From Halolactibacillus miurensis (GTDB lineage: Bacteria; Bacillota; Bacilli; Bacillales; Amphibacillaceae): 64,000 nt of DNA. The stretch lies in contig NZ_FPAI01000013.1 of assembly GCF_900116255.1 (NCBI RefSeq), positions 1 through 64,000 on the forward strand, written 5' to 3'. Below the pieces are notes generated by a model. It worked only from the letters and a program-made list of their open reading frames with translations. It had not been told where the DNA came from and ran no database searches. Shown in pieces: positions 1 to 8,712 of this stretch; positions within the stretch are counted from its first letter, which is position 1; the number at the start of each line of letters is the position of its first letter. A program made the translations under genes and the position numbers.

Positions 1-244
1 GATGAGTAATACTTTACTCTGGTTTCAAGCACTAGCTTGTCTTACTTTATTTCTTAACATTACTGTGTGTGTTATTCAGTTTTCAATGGTCAAATGTTAG
101 TCGCTGTTCTTTCGGCGACAAGCTATATTATATAACGTTTAGCTTGTTTGTGTCAACAACTTTTTTAAAAAGTTTTGTTTTACATTCGCTTTATTTGATG
201 AGCGCAACTTTTATAATATAACACAGTATTTTTCATCGTGTCAA
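1..244 (-). promoter_or_regulatory. Tandem promoters and leader of an rRNA operon
   Basis: On the minus strand there are two SigA-type promoters. The upstream one has TTGACA at 239-244 and TATATT at 215-220. The downstream one has TTGACA at 151-156 and TATAAT at 127-132. Both have 18-base spacers. Downstream, at about 74-95, is an antitermination-like box (core TTGAAAACT), as found in Bacillus rRNA leaders and spacers. The 16S gene itself lies beyond base 1. Gene order (ygxA, perR next to rrn) matches B. subtilis rrnD. This explains the gene-free first 350 bases. Confidence 0.75.
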
Positions 245-350
245 TTATTTTTTCTTGTTGCCGAAGCAACGTTTATAACTATAGCACGGCTTACTCATTA
301 CCGTCAAGGATAATTTGTATTTTTTTAAAACGAATGAGAAGACAAGCGCA

Positions 351-1229
351 TCACTTGTCTCTCACCTGCTCGTTCACACGGTAATATCGGTGCTTAACAT
401 GAGGATTTTTTGATTGTACTTCTTCGACTTTAATCATTTTCTTCTCTATTAAGTACGCCATTAATATGGCAAGATCAAGATGATAATCAAAATCTCTTAC
501 CGTTTCTTTTAAGTCATCTACTTTCCAAGCATCGTCACCCATGATACTTATCAAATGCTCGGAGGCCTCTGTTACTTTATTGGATAATGTAAAATCGATC
601 GCTAATAACATTAATTCCACTCGTTGTTTTATCGGCTCATGACTTAATACAAGCTCTTCATATAATTTATACGTACCTGAGTCCAGTCGCTTAATTTGTT
701 GCCAACCCGTTAGCTCTGGATAAAAACCTTCTTTAACAACACTTAACCTACCAATACTATGTAATGTTCTTAGCACCTTATTAAAGCAATCGAGTTCTTC
801 ATCGGTATCATACAACTGAACCGCTTCTTTAAACATCCGAATGGCTTTCGCATATTCTTGCGTCAGTTTCACCGATCGTAACTCTTCAGGAAAACGATCC
901 AATTCTTGTTTCAGTTCATTTAAAAATTCATTTCGATCAAATAACACCTTCCCCTTGCTAATCCACTGAATCATTCGTCTATAAGTTGAAAACTTAATCC
1001 ATTCTTCTAAACGTTTACTTGACACAAGGTGAAGTGCAACCGTTGCATCCTCTATTTGATAATGTTTCACTGACCAGATTTTTTCGTCCGCTTCCTTTAC
1101 AACTAATAAAATCGTATCAAAGCCATCCGTATTAGGACTTTGACGTGATGTTTTATCGACTTGAATCACACCTACTGTATCATCGTCTCCTGTATAAGCC
1201 TGATATAAACTACGCAATTCTCCAAACAT
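351..1229 (-). CDS. ygxA: YgxA-family nucleotidyltransferase-like protein
   Basis: A 292-residue soluble protein that matches the YgxA family by length, by its start (MFGELRSLYQAY) and by its position between perR and an rRNA operon. The family is described as nucleotidyltransferase-like, but no substrate is established and I see no clear catalytic triad. The N-terminal 100 residues would hold the transferase-like fold and the rest is helical. The start ATG is preceded by GAGGGGAT at good spacing. It reads toward the rRNA operon and follows perR on the same strand, separated by a terminator. The role is not known. Confidence 0.8.
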   Translation of the reverse strand: MFGELRSLYQAYTGDDDTVGVIQVDKTSRQSPNTDGFDTILLVVKEADEKIWSVKHYQIEDATVALHLVSSKRLEEWIKFSTYRRMIQWISKGKVLFDRNEFLNELKQELDRFPEELRSVKLTQEYAKAIRMFKEAVQLYDTDEELDCFNKVLRTLHSIGRLSVVKEGFYPELTGWQQIKRLDSGTYKLYEELVLSHEPIKQRVELMLLAIDFTLSNKVTEASEHLISIMGDDAWKVDDLKETVRDFDYHLDLAILMAYLIEKKMIKVEEVQSKNPHVKHRYYRVNEQVRDK

Positions 1230-1328
1230 AAACTTATCCCCTCTCAGACATTCCGCTTCTTAAAACATCATTCGACATAACTTCAGTTAATTCCTTCATA
1301 TTTTTCTCTATCTTTTTAAAAATAAGAA

Positions 1329-1356
1329 AAGTCTCCCACAGAATCGCAAGAGACTT
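1329..1356 (-). terminator. Intrinsic terminator after perR
   Basis: A 7-base-pair stem (AAGTCTC/GAGACTT) is followed on the minus strand by a T-rich tract. It sits between perR and ygxA and suggests ygxA has its own promoter. Confidence 0.65.
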
Positions 1357-1393
1357 TATTGTATCATTATTTAATACTTTCATTCCTAGCTTC

Positions 1394-1855
1394 TTAATGT
1401 TTTTCCTTACAATCCGGACATGTGCCGTAAATCTCCATGCGGTGATGACTCACTTCAAAGCCAGTCACTGTTTCAGCCAAAGCTTCCACCTCATCTAGGC
1501 TTGGGTAATGAAAGTCAACAATCTTCCCACATGATTCACAAATAACATGATAGTGTTTGGTTGTATTGTAATCAAATCGGCTTGACGCATCACCGTATGT
1601 TAATTCTTTTACCAAACCAATATCTTTAAACACTCGCAAATTATTATAGACCGTTGCCACACTCATATTAGGAAATTTTCCTTCAAGTGCTTTATAAATA
1701 TCATCTGCTGTCGGATGAATTTCAGCTTCAATTAAATATTCAAGTACCGCATGTCGTTGAGGCGTGATCCGAACGCCTGACGATTTTAAATGTTCTACCG
1801 CTTCTTTTATTTCATCATGTGTATGGTCGTGTTCGTGATCATGATGTTCATGCAT
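1394..1855 (-). CDS. perR: Peroxide-responsive Fur-family repressor PerR
   Basis: A 153-residue Fur-family metalloregulator. PerR represses peroxide and iron genes and senses H2O2 by iron-catalysed oxidation of its histidine ligands. All B. subtilis PerR ligands are present with a +10 offset: His47, Asp95, His101, His103 and Asp114 for the regulatory metal, and Cys106, Cys109, Cys146 and Cys149 for structural zinc. Asp114, rather than Glu, at the last ligand position is the PerR signature. The offset comes from an extra N-terminal tail rich in His and Asp (seven His in residues 2-13), absent from B. subtilis PerR. A PerR-like box lies about 100 bases upstream, consistent with autoregulation. 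Confidence 0.95.
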   Translation of the reverse strand: MHEHHDHEHDHTHDEIKEAVEHLKSSGVRITPQRHAVLEYLIEAEIHPTADDIYKALEGKFPNMSVATVYNNLRVFKDIGLVKELTYGDASSRFDYNTTKHYHVICESCGKIVDFHYPSLDEVEALAETVTGFEVSHHRMEIYGTCPDCKEKH

Positions 1856-1953
1856 ATGACATCCACCTCTCCTTCTTTTATTCCAACACTAATGTCACTA
1901 ACTGAGAATAAGTTACAGATAATCTTAGTTATTGGTTGACTACAATTATTACA

Positions 1954-1968
1954 TTGTAATCTTTATAA
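1954..1968 (-). promoter_or_regulatory. PerR box upstream of perR
   Basis: On the minus strand the 15-mer TTATAAAGATTACAA matches the 7-1-7 consensus TTATAATnATTATAA at 12 of 14 positions. The site lies 99 bases before the perR start codon and supports autorepression. Confidence 0.65.
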
Positions 1969-2004
1969 TTAGTTTACTAAGAAACTAGCCACCTTGTCAA
2001 ATAA

Positions 2005-2029
2005 AAATAGCTGGGCGCGCCAGCTATTT
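2005..2029 (-). terminator. Intrinsic terminator after the cobalamin adenosyltransferase gene
   Basis: A perfect 10-base-pair stem (AAATAGCTGG/CCAGCTATTT) with a GC loop is followed on the minus strand by TTTTTATTT, 18 bases beyond the stop codon. Confidence 0.85.
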
Positions 2030-2046
2030 CATAAAGAAAATGTATG

Positions 2047-2631
2047 TTATTCTTCCGCTTCATTATCATCCGTTATATATTGGAACGTTTTTTCATCATA
2101 TGCACTAAACGTATTGACAAATCTTGCCGCCACAAACAATAAATCGCTTAAGCGATTCAAATATACAAGAACCAACGGATTGACTTCTTCCTTTAGCCCT
2201 ACAGTTAGACGTTCCGCACGTCTAACAATGGTACGAGCATGGTGAAAGGCGGCGGCTGTTGGATGACCCGATGGTAAGATAAATTGCTTTAAGGGTGGCA
2301 CTTCTCTATCTAATCGATCAATAATCTTTTCTAACCGATCAACCGCTTGTTGAGTAACCGGCCATGGGACCGTTTTACCTGTTGGAGTCGATAACTCAGA
2401 CCCAACGTGAAACAACATTGTTTGAACATCGTCCATACTAGTTAAAAGTACCTTCCGGTCAGATAACGACCATGTCAAACCTTGATCGACGGTTGAAACA
2501 GCGTAACCAATCACCGCATTGGCTTCATCTACCGTTCCATAAGCCTCGACTCGTAAATGATTTTTCTGCACACGTTCACCTGACACGAGTGACGTTTCGC
2601 CTGAGTCTCCTGAGCGTGTATAAATACGCAT
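2047..2631 (-). CDS. PduO-type ATP:cob(I)alamin adenosyltransferase
   Basis: A 194-residue enzyme that transfers the adenosyl group of ATP to cob(I)alamin to make coenzyme B12. The N-terminus carries the PduO-type ATP-binding signature YTRSGDSGETSL, followed by VEAYGTVDEANAVIG. The C-terminal half holds the RRAERLT motif and a conserved YLNRLSDLLFVAAR helix. Length is normal for the family (B. subtilis YvqK). It starts one base after the upstream dehydrogenase gene ends, so the two are cotranscribed. No B12-dependent enzyme is visible in this window, so the consumer is elsewhere. The tail after the last helix is acidic. Confidence 0.9.
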   Translation of the reverse strand: MRIYTRSGDSGETSLVSGERVQKNHLRVEAYGTVDEANAVIGYAVSTVDQGLTWSLSDRKVLLTSMDDVQTMLFHVGSELSTPTGKTVPWPVTQQAVDRLEKIIDRLDREVPPLKQFILPSGHPTAAAFHHARTIVRRAERLTVGLKEEVNPLVLVYLNRLSDLLFVAARFVNTFSAYDEKTFQYITDDNEAEE

Positions 2632-2632
2632 A

Positions 2633-3580
2633 TTAATACCCCCTCTTTAAATCAATATGATTAATAGTCAGTGTTCCGTCAACAAGATACTGCGATAAGT
2701 TCTCTTGAAAAATGGCAATCGCTCTCGGCAAGTATTGTGATGACTTACCAGAAATATGCGGCGTGAGCGTTATTTTTTCATGATCCCAAAATGGATGCCC
2801 TTCTGGTAACGGCTCAAGTGGTGCCACATCTAAAATGGCATGACTGATATCACCTTCATCAAGTGCCTTTATTAATACATCTGCCTCTACGACATCACCA
2901 CGACCCATGTTTAAGAAGACTGCTGATGATTTCATACACGTGAAGTGATGTGGTAGATAAAACGGACGCGTTTCTTGTGTGCTTGGCAGAATAGACACGA
3001 CAAAATCACTATCCTCTAACACGTCATCAATTTGATTTAACGTCACACTGTGATTAAAGTTATTGCGCTTACCGCCAGACTTTGTCACAGCCGTCGTTTC
3101 AATATCAAACGCTTGGGCTAAGCGTGCTAGTTCTTCACCAATCGCACCCGCCCCTACAATGGTCATTTTGCGATTATTTATTTCTTTCGTTTTTACTCTT
3201 TGATTCCACTTATGTTGTTTTTGTTGCTCATAAAAAGTAAACATCTCTCGGTAATGCCCAAGCAACATCGCCATTGCATATTCACTCATCGGATGTTTAT
3301 GTATCCCTCGCGCATTCGTTACACGAATGTTTTGTTCATCAATCCATGCTAACGGCATCTCATCTAACCCAGCAGAAATGACCATAATCCATTTTAGTGC
3401 TGTAGCTTGTTCTAATATCGCTTCTGTTACATCATCACCATAGGTAATCAATACCTCTGCTTCACTTACATTCGTGACCTTTTCAATCGATGAAAAGAAG
3501 CGAAAAGTAACATTTGGATAATCATGCACCAGTTTTTGTTCTAAGTTTTCAGTTAACCGCGTTGTTGAAATCACCTGCAT
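2633..3580 (-). CDS. D-isomer-specific 2-hydroxyacid dehydrogenase family protein
   Basis: A 315-residue NAD(P)-dependent dehydrogenase of the phosphoglycerate dehydrogenase/glyoxylate reductase group. Visible motifs are the Rossmann loop GAGAIG in the middle, then GRGDVV (substrate Arg), a Glu in PLEPLPEGHP and the catalytic His in TPHISG. The ATG at 3580 is preferred over an in-frame GTG nine bases upstream because AAGGG lies eight bases before it. The substrate cannot be read from sequence. It forms a two-gene operon with the cobalamin adenosyltransferase, though no metabolic link is obvious. Confidence 0.85.
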   Translation of the reverse strand: MQVISTTRLTENLEQKLVHDYPNVTFRFFSSIEKVTNVSEAEVLITYGDDVTEAILEQATALKWIMVISAGLDEMPLAWIDEQNIRVTNARGIHKHPMSEYAMAMLLGHYREMFTFYEQQKQHKWNQRVKTKEINNRKMTIVGAGAIGEELARLAQAFDIETTAVTKSGGKRNNFNHSVTLNQIDDVLEDSDFVVSILPSTQETRPFYLPHHFTCMKSSAVFLNMGRGDVVEADVLIKALDEGDISHAILDVAPLEPLPEGHPFWDHEKITLTPHISGKSSQYLPRAIAIFQENLSQYLVDGTLTINHIDLKRGY

Positions 3581-3769
3581 CGTTCTCACCCTTACTTTTT
3601 ATTCTATCATTTTATTATTTTACATTTTTCTAACTCACATGATACCTTACCCTATTTCTCATTCGTTAGAACAGCATCCGCCGATCAATGATCGCTCTTT
3701 ACAATTATAACGTTCACGCCTGATTAAGGAAAGGATAGATCACAACGATTGGCGTCACATCAAAAGTAT

Positions 3770-3793
3770 ACCGCTAGCATAATAACTAGCGGT
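3770..3793 (-). terminator. Terminator after bcp
   Basis: An 8-base-pair stem ACCGCTAG/CTAGCGGT lies just after the bcp stop codon. The minus-strand 3' flank is T-rich but not a clean T-run. Confidence 0.6.
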
Positions 3794-3800
3794 AAAGGTG

Positions 3801-4265
3801 TTACATTCCTTTAATTTCTTCTAAAATTTCCGCCGCATGACCTGGTACTGTTACCCCGCGGAATTCTTTTCTAATAATACCATCTTCATCAATAATAAAC
3901 GTTGACCGTTCATTTCCATGATAGGTTTTATCTTCTTTCTCTTTTAATACCCATACACCAAATTCATCAGCTAAATGATGTTTTTCATCTACAATTAAGG
4001 TAAACGCAAGTTCATGGTTTTTCTTAAACTTTTCATGGCTTTCTTTCGAATCTGGACTTACTCCGATAACTTCCGTTCCAAGTTTCTCAAATTCATCATG
4101 TAAATCACGAAACTCACAAGCCTCTCTCGTACAACCCGGCGTTTCATCTTTAGGATAGAAATATACTACCAATTTCTTTCCTTTAAAATCATTTAACGAT
4201 ATTTCTTCACCTTCACTTGTGATGATTGGTAATTTAGGTACTTCACTGCCAATAGTTACGGCCAT
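3801..4265 (-). CDS. bcp: Thiol peroxidase Bcp (peroxiredoxin Q family)
   Basis: A 154-residue cytoplasmic peroxiredoxin that reduces H2O2 and organic peroxides. The motif PGCTREACEF places the peroxidatic cysteine at Cys45 and the resolving cysteine at Cys50, the atypical 2-Cys layout of Bcp/YgaF. YFYPKDETPGCT and the later GVSPDS and NERSTFIIDE blocks are family hallmarks. The gene is single, with a strong ribosome site (AAGGAGATG) and a terminator. It lies near perR as in B. subtilis. I saw no PerR box upstream, so control is unclear. Confidence 0.95.
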   Translation of the reverse strand: MAVTIGSEVPKLPIITSEGEEISLNDFKGKKLVVYFYPKDETPGCTREACEFRDLHDEFEKLGTEVIGVSPDSKESHEKFKKNHELAFTLIVDEKHHLADEFGVWVLKEKEDKTYHGNERSTFIIDEDGIIRKEFRGVTVPGHAAEILEEIKGM

Positions 4266-4351
4266 TTAAAACATCTCCTTCTATATAGTATTATAAATAA
4301 CTGAAATTAACGTATTTCAACTAATCATCTACTGATAACGATTGATACAAG

Positions 4352-4801
4352 TCATTTCTTTCCCGATGCGTCATATTGCTTTATCCATTCTTCCACCGAA
4401 ACTTTACTCACAAGCTCAGCGATTAATTCAAACGGAATGGTGTGTGGATTAGTAAATCGAATACAACTCTTTCCCATATTGAGTTTCGTTTTCATATGCA
4501 ATGGATACGTTTCTTCAAACCACTTAAGTAAAGCGTCATTAGTATATATCCCCATGTGGTAAATAGCGATATGATGTTTTTGAATGGCTAAACTTATAAA
4601 CGGTAAAGGCGTTTTCGCATCATGCAAATAACCCGCAGGATATTGCTCTAACGAAACGATAAATGATGGCATACCATTCTGCATGGATTCTCTAAACCCC
4701 TCTGGTATATGTCTCTTAATCGTTTCATATAAAGTCAAAAAAGCCGTTTGCCACTTTTCATCATGTGATTGAACATACTGATTGATCCTCTCTTCTGTCA
4801 T
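4352..4801 (-). CDS. DUF1801 family protein
   Basis: A 149-residue protein of the DUF1801/YdhG-like family, recognised by the N-terminal helix, MQNGMPSF, the stretch ISLAIQKHHIAIYHMG and a late GKSCIRF motif. The function of these small frataxin-like-fold proteins is not established. The ATG at 4801 is chosen over one 15 bases upstream because GAGGTGG sits in front of it. It stands alone on the minus strand, divergent from gsaB. Confidence 0.7.
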   Translation of the reverse strand: MTEERINQYVQSHDEKWQTAFLTLYETIKRHIPEGFRESMQNGMPSFIVSLEQYPAGYLHDAKTPLPFISLAIQKHHIAIYHMGIYTNDALLKWFEETYPLHMKTKLNMGKSCIRFTNPHTIPFELIAELVSKVSVEEWIKQYDASGKK

Positions 4802-4974
4802 ATCCCACCACCTCATTCTTTATTACATGATTTTGATCCATTAATAATTACAATACCCGTTGGTATAAAAACTAAACATTTAATATGGATAAAGAAATTA
4901 TTGACTCACACGTCTCTAAGGTCTGGCTTTTCATGTATAATAGAACACGAGATTTAAAACTTGGAGGTTTTTAA

Positions 4975-6264
4975 ATGAAACACACACAATCGGAAATTTT
5001 ACACGAAGAAGCTCAAAAACATATCGTGGGCGGGGTAAATTCACCCTCTCGCGCTTATAAAGGCGTCGGAGGTGGAACGCCGGTCTACATGAAGTATGGC
5101 TCTGGTCCGTACTTTTATGATGTTGATGATAATGTATATATTGATTATCTAGCTGCTTATGGACCTATCGTGACTGGCCATGCCCACCCACATATCACCG
5201 AAGCGATTCAAGACCAAGCGGCTAAAGGAGTGCTTTATGGTACACCTACAGAATTAGAAAATACCTTTGCGAAAATGCTGAAAGACGCCATTCCTTCTTT
5301 AGAAAAAGTTCGCTTTGTTAATTCTGGAACAGAAGCCGTCATGACAACGATTCGCGTTGCTCGCGCCTATACTCAGCGCGAAAAAGTGATTAAGTTCGCC
5401 GGTTGTTACCACGGTCACAGTGATATCGTCCTTGTACAAGCAGGGTCTGGACCGTCTACATTAGGTAACCCTGATTCTGCTGGTGTGACAAAAGGTACGG
5501 CTAGCGAAGTCATTACCGTACCATTTAATGATATTGAAGCTTACAAACAAGCGCTTAACGTTTGGGGCAATGAGATTGCCTGCGTGCTCGTCGAACCGAT
5601 TGTCGGGAACTTCGGCATTGTTGAGCCTGATCCTGGATTTTTAGAGGAGGTTAATCAATTAACACACGCCAATGGTTCACTCGTCATTTACGATGAGGTT
5701 ATTACTGCTTTTCGCTTTACGTACGGAAGTGCCCAACAACTGTATAAGATTGAGCCTGATTTAACTGCACTTGGGAAAGTTATCGGTGGTGGTTTACCAA
5801 TCGGCGCTTACGGAGGACGTGTAGATATTATGGAACAAGTCGCACCACTTGGACCCGCTTATCAAGCAGGAACAATGGCAGGTAACCCTCTATCCATGCG
5901 GGCGGGTATCGCTTGTTTAGAAGTTCTTAAAGAAGACGGGATTTATGAGGAGATGGATCGGTTAGGCCGACGCTTAGAAGAAGGCATTTTAGCACACGCC
6001 AAGAAACATCATGTCGATGTGACCGTCAATCGCTTAAAAGGTGCTTTAACTGTATATTTTACGAATAATATTGTCAGAAATTATGCAGATGCGGAAGCAA
6101 CTGATACCAAAAAATTCGGTGAATTCTTCCACCTCATGTTAGCACAAGGTATTAATTTAGCGCCATCAAAATACGAAGCTTGGTTCTTAACAATCACCCA
6201 TACCGATAAAGAAATCGATCAAACATTGAAAGCGGTTGATTACGCTTTCAGTCAAATGAAATAA
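4975..6264 (+). CDS. gsaB: Glutamate-1-semialdehyde 2,1-aminomutase (GsaB/HemL type)
   Basis: A 429-residue PLP enzyme of class III aminotransferase fold, converting glutamate-1-semialdehyde to 5-aminolevulinate. The pyridoxal lysine is Lys268 in [20 protein letters not shown] near the start, FVNSGTEA and YHGHSD are GSA-AM signatures. Length is typical. The ribosome site TTGGAGG precedes the ATG. It occupies the place of B. subtilis gsaB, the hemL paralogue not linked to the hem operon. No other haem genes are in the window, so whether it feeds haem, sirohaem or B12 synthesis cannot be told. Confidence 0.93.
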   Translation: MKHTQSEILHEEAQKHIVGGVNSPSRAYKGVGGGTPVYMKYGSGPYFYDVDDNVYIDYLAAYGPIVTGHAHPHITEAIQDQAAKGVLYGTPTELENTFAKMLKDAIPSLEKVRFVNSGTEAVMTTIRVARAYTQREKVIKFAGCYHGHSDIVLVQAGSGPSTLGNPDSAGVTKGTASEVITVPFNDIEAYKQALNVWGNEIACVLVEPIVGNFGIVEPDPGFLEEVNQLTHANGSLVIYDEVITAFRFTYGSAQQLYKIEPDLTALGKVIGGGLPIGAYGGRVDIMEQVAPLGPAYQAGTMAGNPLSMRAGIACLEVLKEDGIYEEMDRLGRRLEEGILAHAKKHHVDVTVNRLKGALTVYFTNNIVRNYADAEATDTKKFGEFFHLMLAQGINLAPSKYEAWFLTITHTDKEIDQTLKAVDYAFSQMK

Positions 6265-6327
6265 AATTAAGACCAACTACTATTTCTATTTATTATACAA
6301 TATTATGAATATTTATTAATTTTTGAA

Positions 6328-6487
6328 TTGATTATTTATTCTGAATATGCTATAGTTACTATGAAATTTCATATTTCAACTCATGCTTTATTTTTGTCAA
6401 TTTTGTATGACTTCCCTTCAAAGCATGAAAGTTCTTGGCCTTTTCAGAGGAGAAACCTAGTTTCTCTATAGAAAGGGTCCTTTTTTG
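6328..6487 (+). promoter_or_regulatory. Promoter and structured leader upstream of the ygaE-like gene
   Basis: A promoter TTGATT (6328-6333)-N17-TATAGT (6351-6356) predicts a start near 6363. The leader then has a 9-base-pair long-range stem (TCATGCTTT/AAAGCATGA, about 6380-6432) and a second nested hairpin (GAGAAAC/GTTTCTC inside GGCC...GGTCC) ending in a run of T at about 6480-6487, 68 bases before the next gene. This could simply terminate gsaB, but the intervening promoter makes a leader attenuator possible. Confidence 0.45.
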
Positions 6488-6554
6488 TTTATACCACGTT
6501 AATACCGGCAATATACTACTAACAACGTTTCTTTAGAAGGGAGCAACACATCAC

Positions 6555-7649
6555 ATGCGTTTAGGAGCACGTATGTTTAAAACCGGACTTGCTGTCGCAA
6601 TCGCTCTATACGCGGCTGCGCTTATCGGATTTCCATCGACCGTATTTGCTGGATTTGCAGCGGTCTTTGCTATTCAACCGTCTATTTATCAGTCCTATAT
6701 CACCACACTCAAGCAACTTCAAGCGAACTTTATTGGTGTAACAACATCGATCACTTTTGCTTATCTATTAGGAAACAATCCGATGATTGTTGGTTTATCC
6801 GTTATGTTTGTCATTAGTTTATGTCGCTTTTTGAAAATCGAGAAGAGCGCTGTCTCCATCGCTTTGATTGCGGTTATCTCTGTTATGGAAACAACCACGA
6901 TGCCCATTTATTTATTTGGTTTGATGCGTTTCTCTTCACTTATGCTCGGTATTTTCTCTGCCTTTTTAGTTAACTTATTATTTATACCACCTCGTTATGA
7001 AACGACTTTGTTTCAGCAAATTAATCAAATTACAACTGAAATTCTTAAGTGGTTAAGAATAACGACGCGTCATTTATCTGACGATCCGTCATTAAAAAAA
7101 GAGATGACACGTATTGAAAAAGAATTACGCCGGATGGATGAATTGTATGCTTTATTCTCAGAAGAACGCGTTCTTAGAAAGAAAAAACATCCTGTTCGTG
7201 CGCGTAAGCTCGTTGTATTTCGCCAATTAATAAAAACAACCCACAGGAGTTTCCGTGTGTTACGCTCTATTCAAAAGGTCGATAATCGAGCGAAATTAAT
7301 GCCAGAAGAACTTCAACGTCGACTTATTCATGAAATCGATATAGTGATACACGCGCATGAGCATATTATGCTTGGCTTTATGCGGAAAATTAAACGCGGG
7401 AAAAATAAGGAATATCAGCACTTAAATGAATCTAATATTCCAGATGTCGTCGATCAATTACTTGATCTCTATCAAAAGAATGAAATGGATTACTTAATTT
7501 TCTTACCACTCGCATCAATGTTAATGAACTACCATCAAGATCTCACGCACTTACAAAAGTTATTGAATAGTTACGATCAGTTCCACGGTGATGAGAAGTT
7601 AGATATTATTCCTAAGTACCGTGACTTAGAAGATAAGCATTCAAGCTAA
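6555..7649 (+). CDS. ygaE: Aromatic acid exporter family membrane protein (YgaE-like)
   Basis: A 364-residue protein with an N-terminal membrane domain (about residues 10-145, five or six hydrophobic segments starting TGLAVAIALYAAALIGF) and a basic, helical cytoplasmic C-terminal half. This is the layout of the ArAE/FUSC-like family to which YgaE belongs. The substrate is unknown. The gene start has GAAGGGAGC upstream, and alternative ATG codons lie close by. Its position next to gsaB matches B. subtilis ygaE. The structured leader upstream may control it. Confidence 0.8.
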   Translation: MRLGARMFKTGLAVAIALYAAALIGFPSTVFAGFAAVFAIQPSIYQSYITTLKQLQANFIGVTTSITFAYLLGNNPMIVGLSVMFVISLCRFLKIEKSAVSIALIAVISVMETTTMPIYLFGLMRFSSLMLGIFSAFLVNLLFIPPRYETTLFQQINQITTEILKWLRITTRHLSDDPSLKKEMTRIEKELRRMDELYALFSEERVLRKKKHPVRARKLVVFRQLIKTTHRSFRVLRSIQKVDNRAKLMPEELQRRLIHEIDIVIHAHEHIMLGFMRKIKRGKNKEYQHLNESNIPDVVDQLLDLYQKNEMDYLIFLPLASMLMNYHQDLTHLQKLLNSYDQFHGDEKLDIIPKYRDLEDKHSS

Positions 7650-7670
7650 GAAAATCTCGACGAGAATCAT

Positions 7671-7709
7671 AAAAAAACGCGAAGCTCTTCATTAGCTTCG
7701 CGTTTTTTT
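7671..7709. terminator. Bidirectional terminator
   Basis: A perfect 16-base-pair stem (7671-7686 with 7694-7709), A-run on one side and T-run on the other, lies between the convergent ygaE and ygaC genes and overlaps the ygaC stop codon. Confidence 0.95.
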
Positions 7710-8235
7710 ATCTGTACGTTAAAAAGAGTTCATATAGTTGTTCAATTGTTTCATGAGAAAACGGTCCTTTACGCTGCCTAATCATACGTGTTAATTCATC
7801 CACACTATCCCATAAAATCTTATCCATTACCCCCGGATAATTCATTTCCTTTCCATGTAGTTCATACTCATCTTCATCTAAGAGCGTATAAGTCATATCC
7901 GGAAAGACTTTCACATCAAGATCATAATCAATATATTTGATGGCTTGATTCTCAAAGACGAAGGGTGAGCTAATGTTGCAGTAATAATGAATTCCATCTG
8001 AACGAAGCATACTAATCACATTAAACCAATGTTTTGTGTAAAAAAAACAAATAGCTGGTTCACGGGTTAACCACGAGCGCCCGTTACTCTCAACTACACG
8101 GGTACGATCATTCGCACCAATTATTTTCGTACTCGTTGCTTTTAATACAGTTGTTTCTTGCCAGGTTCGATGGAGCTGCCCATTATGTTTATAGCTTTTA
8201 ATTTTAACTGGTCGACCGATTTTAGGGCCAGGCAT
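7708..8235 (-). CDS. ygaC: DUF402/UPF0374 family nucleoside tri-/diphosphatase-like protein
   Basis: A 175-residue protein of the UPF0374/Ntdp family. Members hydrolyse nucleoside tri- and diphosphates in vitro. Hallmarks are [19 protein letters not shown] at the start, [10 protein letters not shown] and the acidic [13 protein letters not shown] and LLDEDEY motifs that bind metal. Length is typical. The ATG has AGGAAG ahead of it. The place between ygaE and the SASP gene agrees with B. subtilis ygaC. Confidence 0.88.
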   Translation of the reverse strand: MPGPKIGRPVKIKSYKHNGQLHRTWQETTVLKATSTKIIGANDRTRVVESNGRSWLTREPAICFFYTKHWFNVISMLRSDGIHYYCNISSPFVFENQAIKYIDYDLDVKVFPDMTYTLLDEDEYELHGKEMNYPGVMDKILWDSVDELTRMIRQRKGPFSHETIEQLYELFLTYR

Positions 8236-8418
8236 CCTATCTTCCTTTCTTATTTATAATCTCATTTATCTCTCTTATTATAACGATTTTGAGGTAAAAT
8301 TGAAATCATAAGGTTTGAAATTTCTAGATAGCTGCCTCTTTTAATGATCTAAATGATAAAAGTGTTGATGACGTCGTGATGATGCTTATGTAAGGAGCTC
8401 GTCATGAGCCCCGTCTAA

Positions 8419-8607
8419 TTAGCACTTTCCTTGTTTTTTCTCACGTTCATTGTTACGACGTGTTTCACTTTTCGCCTCTGCATGTTTTACGTTAAATTCA
8501 TTCGCAAATTCCGTATCAAACATACCGAGACTTTCTTTCTGACGCTTTTCCCATTGCTTACTTTTTTCTTCTTGGTTTGTGCGAGCATTTTTTTTATTTG
8601 TCATCAT
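8419..8607 (-). CDS. Short gamma-type small acid-soluble spore protein (SspE-like)
   Basis: A 62-residue hydrophilic protein rich in K, N, E and Q. The central motif FDTEFANEFNV matches the FGTEFASET repeat of gamma-type SASPs, which B. subtilis SspE carries twice; here it occurs once. No hydrophobic segment is present. A strong GGGAGGTGA precedes the starts, and GTG, ATG, ATG codons follow one another at 8610, 8607 and 8604. The gene lies between ygaC and mutY, the sspE neighbourhood of B. subtilis, which supports the call. A weak GC hairpin follows at about 8394-8412. Confidence 0.75.
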   Translation of the reverse strand: MMTNKKNARTNQEEKSKQWEKRQKESLGMFDTEFANEFNVKHAEAKSETRRNNEREKKQGKC

Positions 8608-8712
8608 CACTCACCTCCCTACCTGATAATCTAACCAGTTCGGAAGTTTTTAACCTTAACAATATCCACCATTATAATACCGCTATCAAGAAAATGATCA
8701 AACTGACTGCCT

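Noticed and set aside
2005-2245. Plus-strand ORF opposite the cobalamin adenosyltransferase gene
   Set aside because: It begins in a terminator and is antisense to a clear enzyme gene.
8398-8418. A short minus-strand ORF after the SASP gene
   Set aside because: Fewer than 20 codons, no ribosome site and weak hairpin context.
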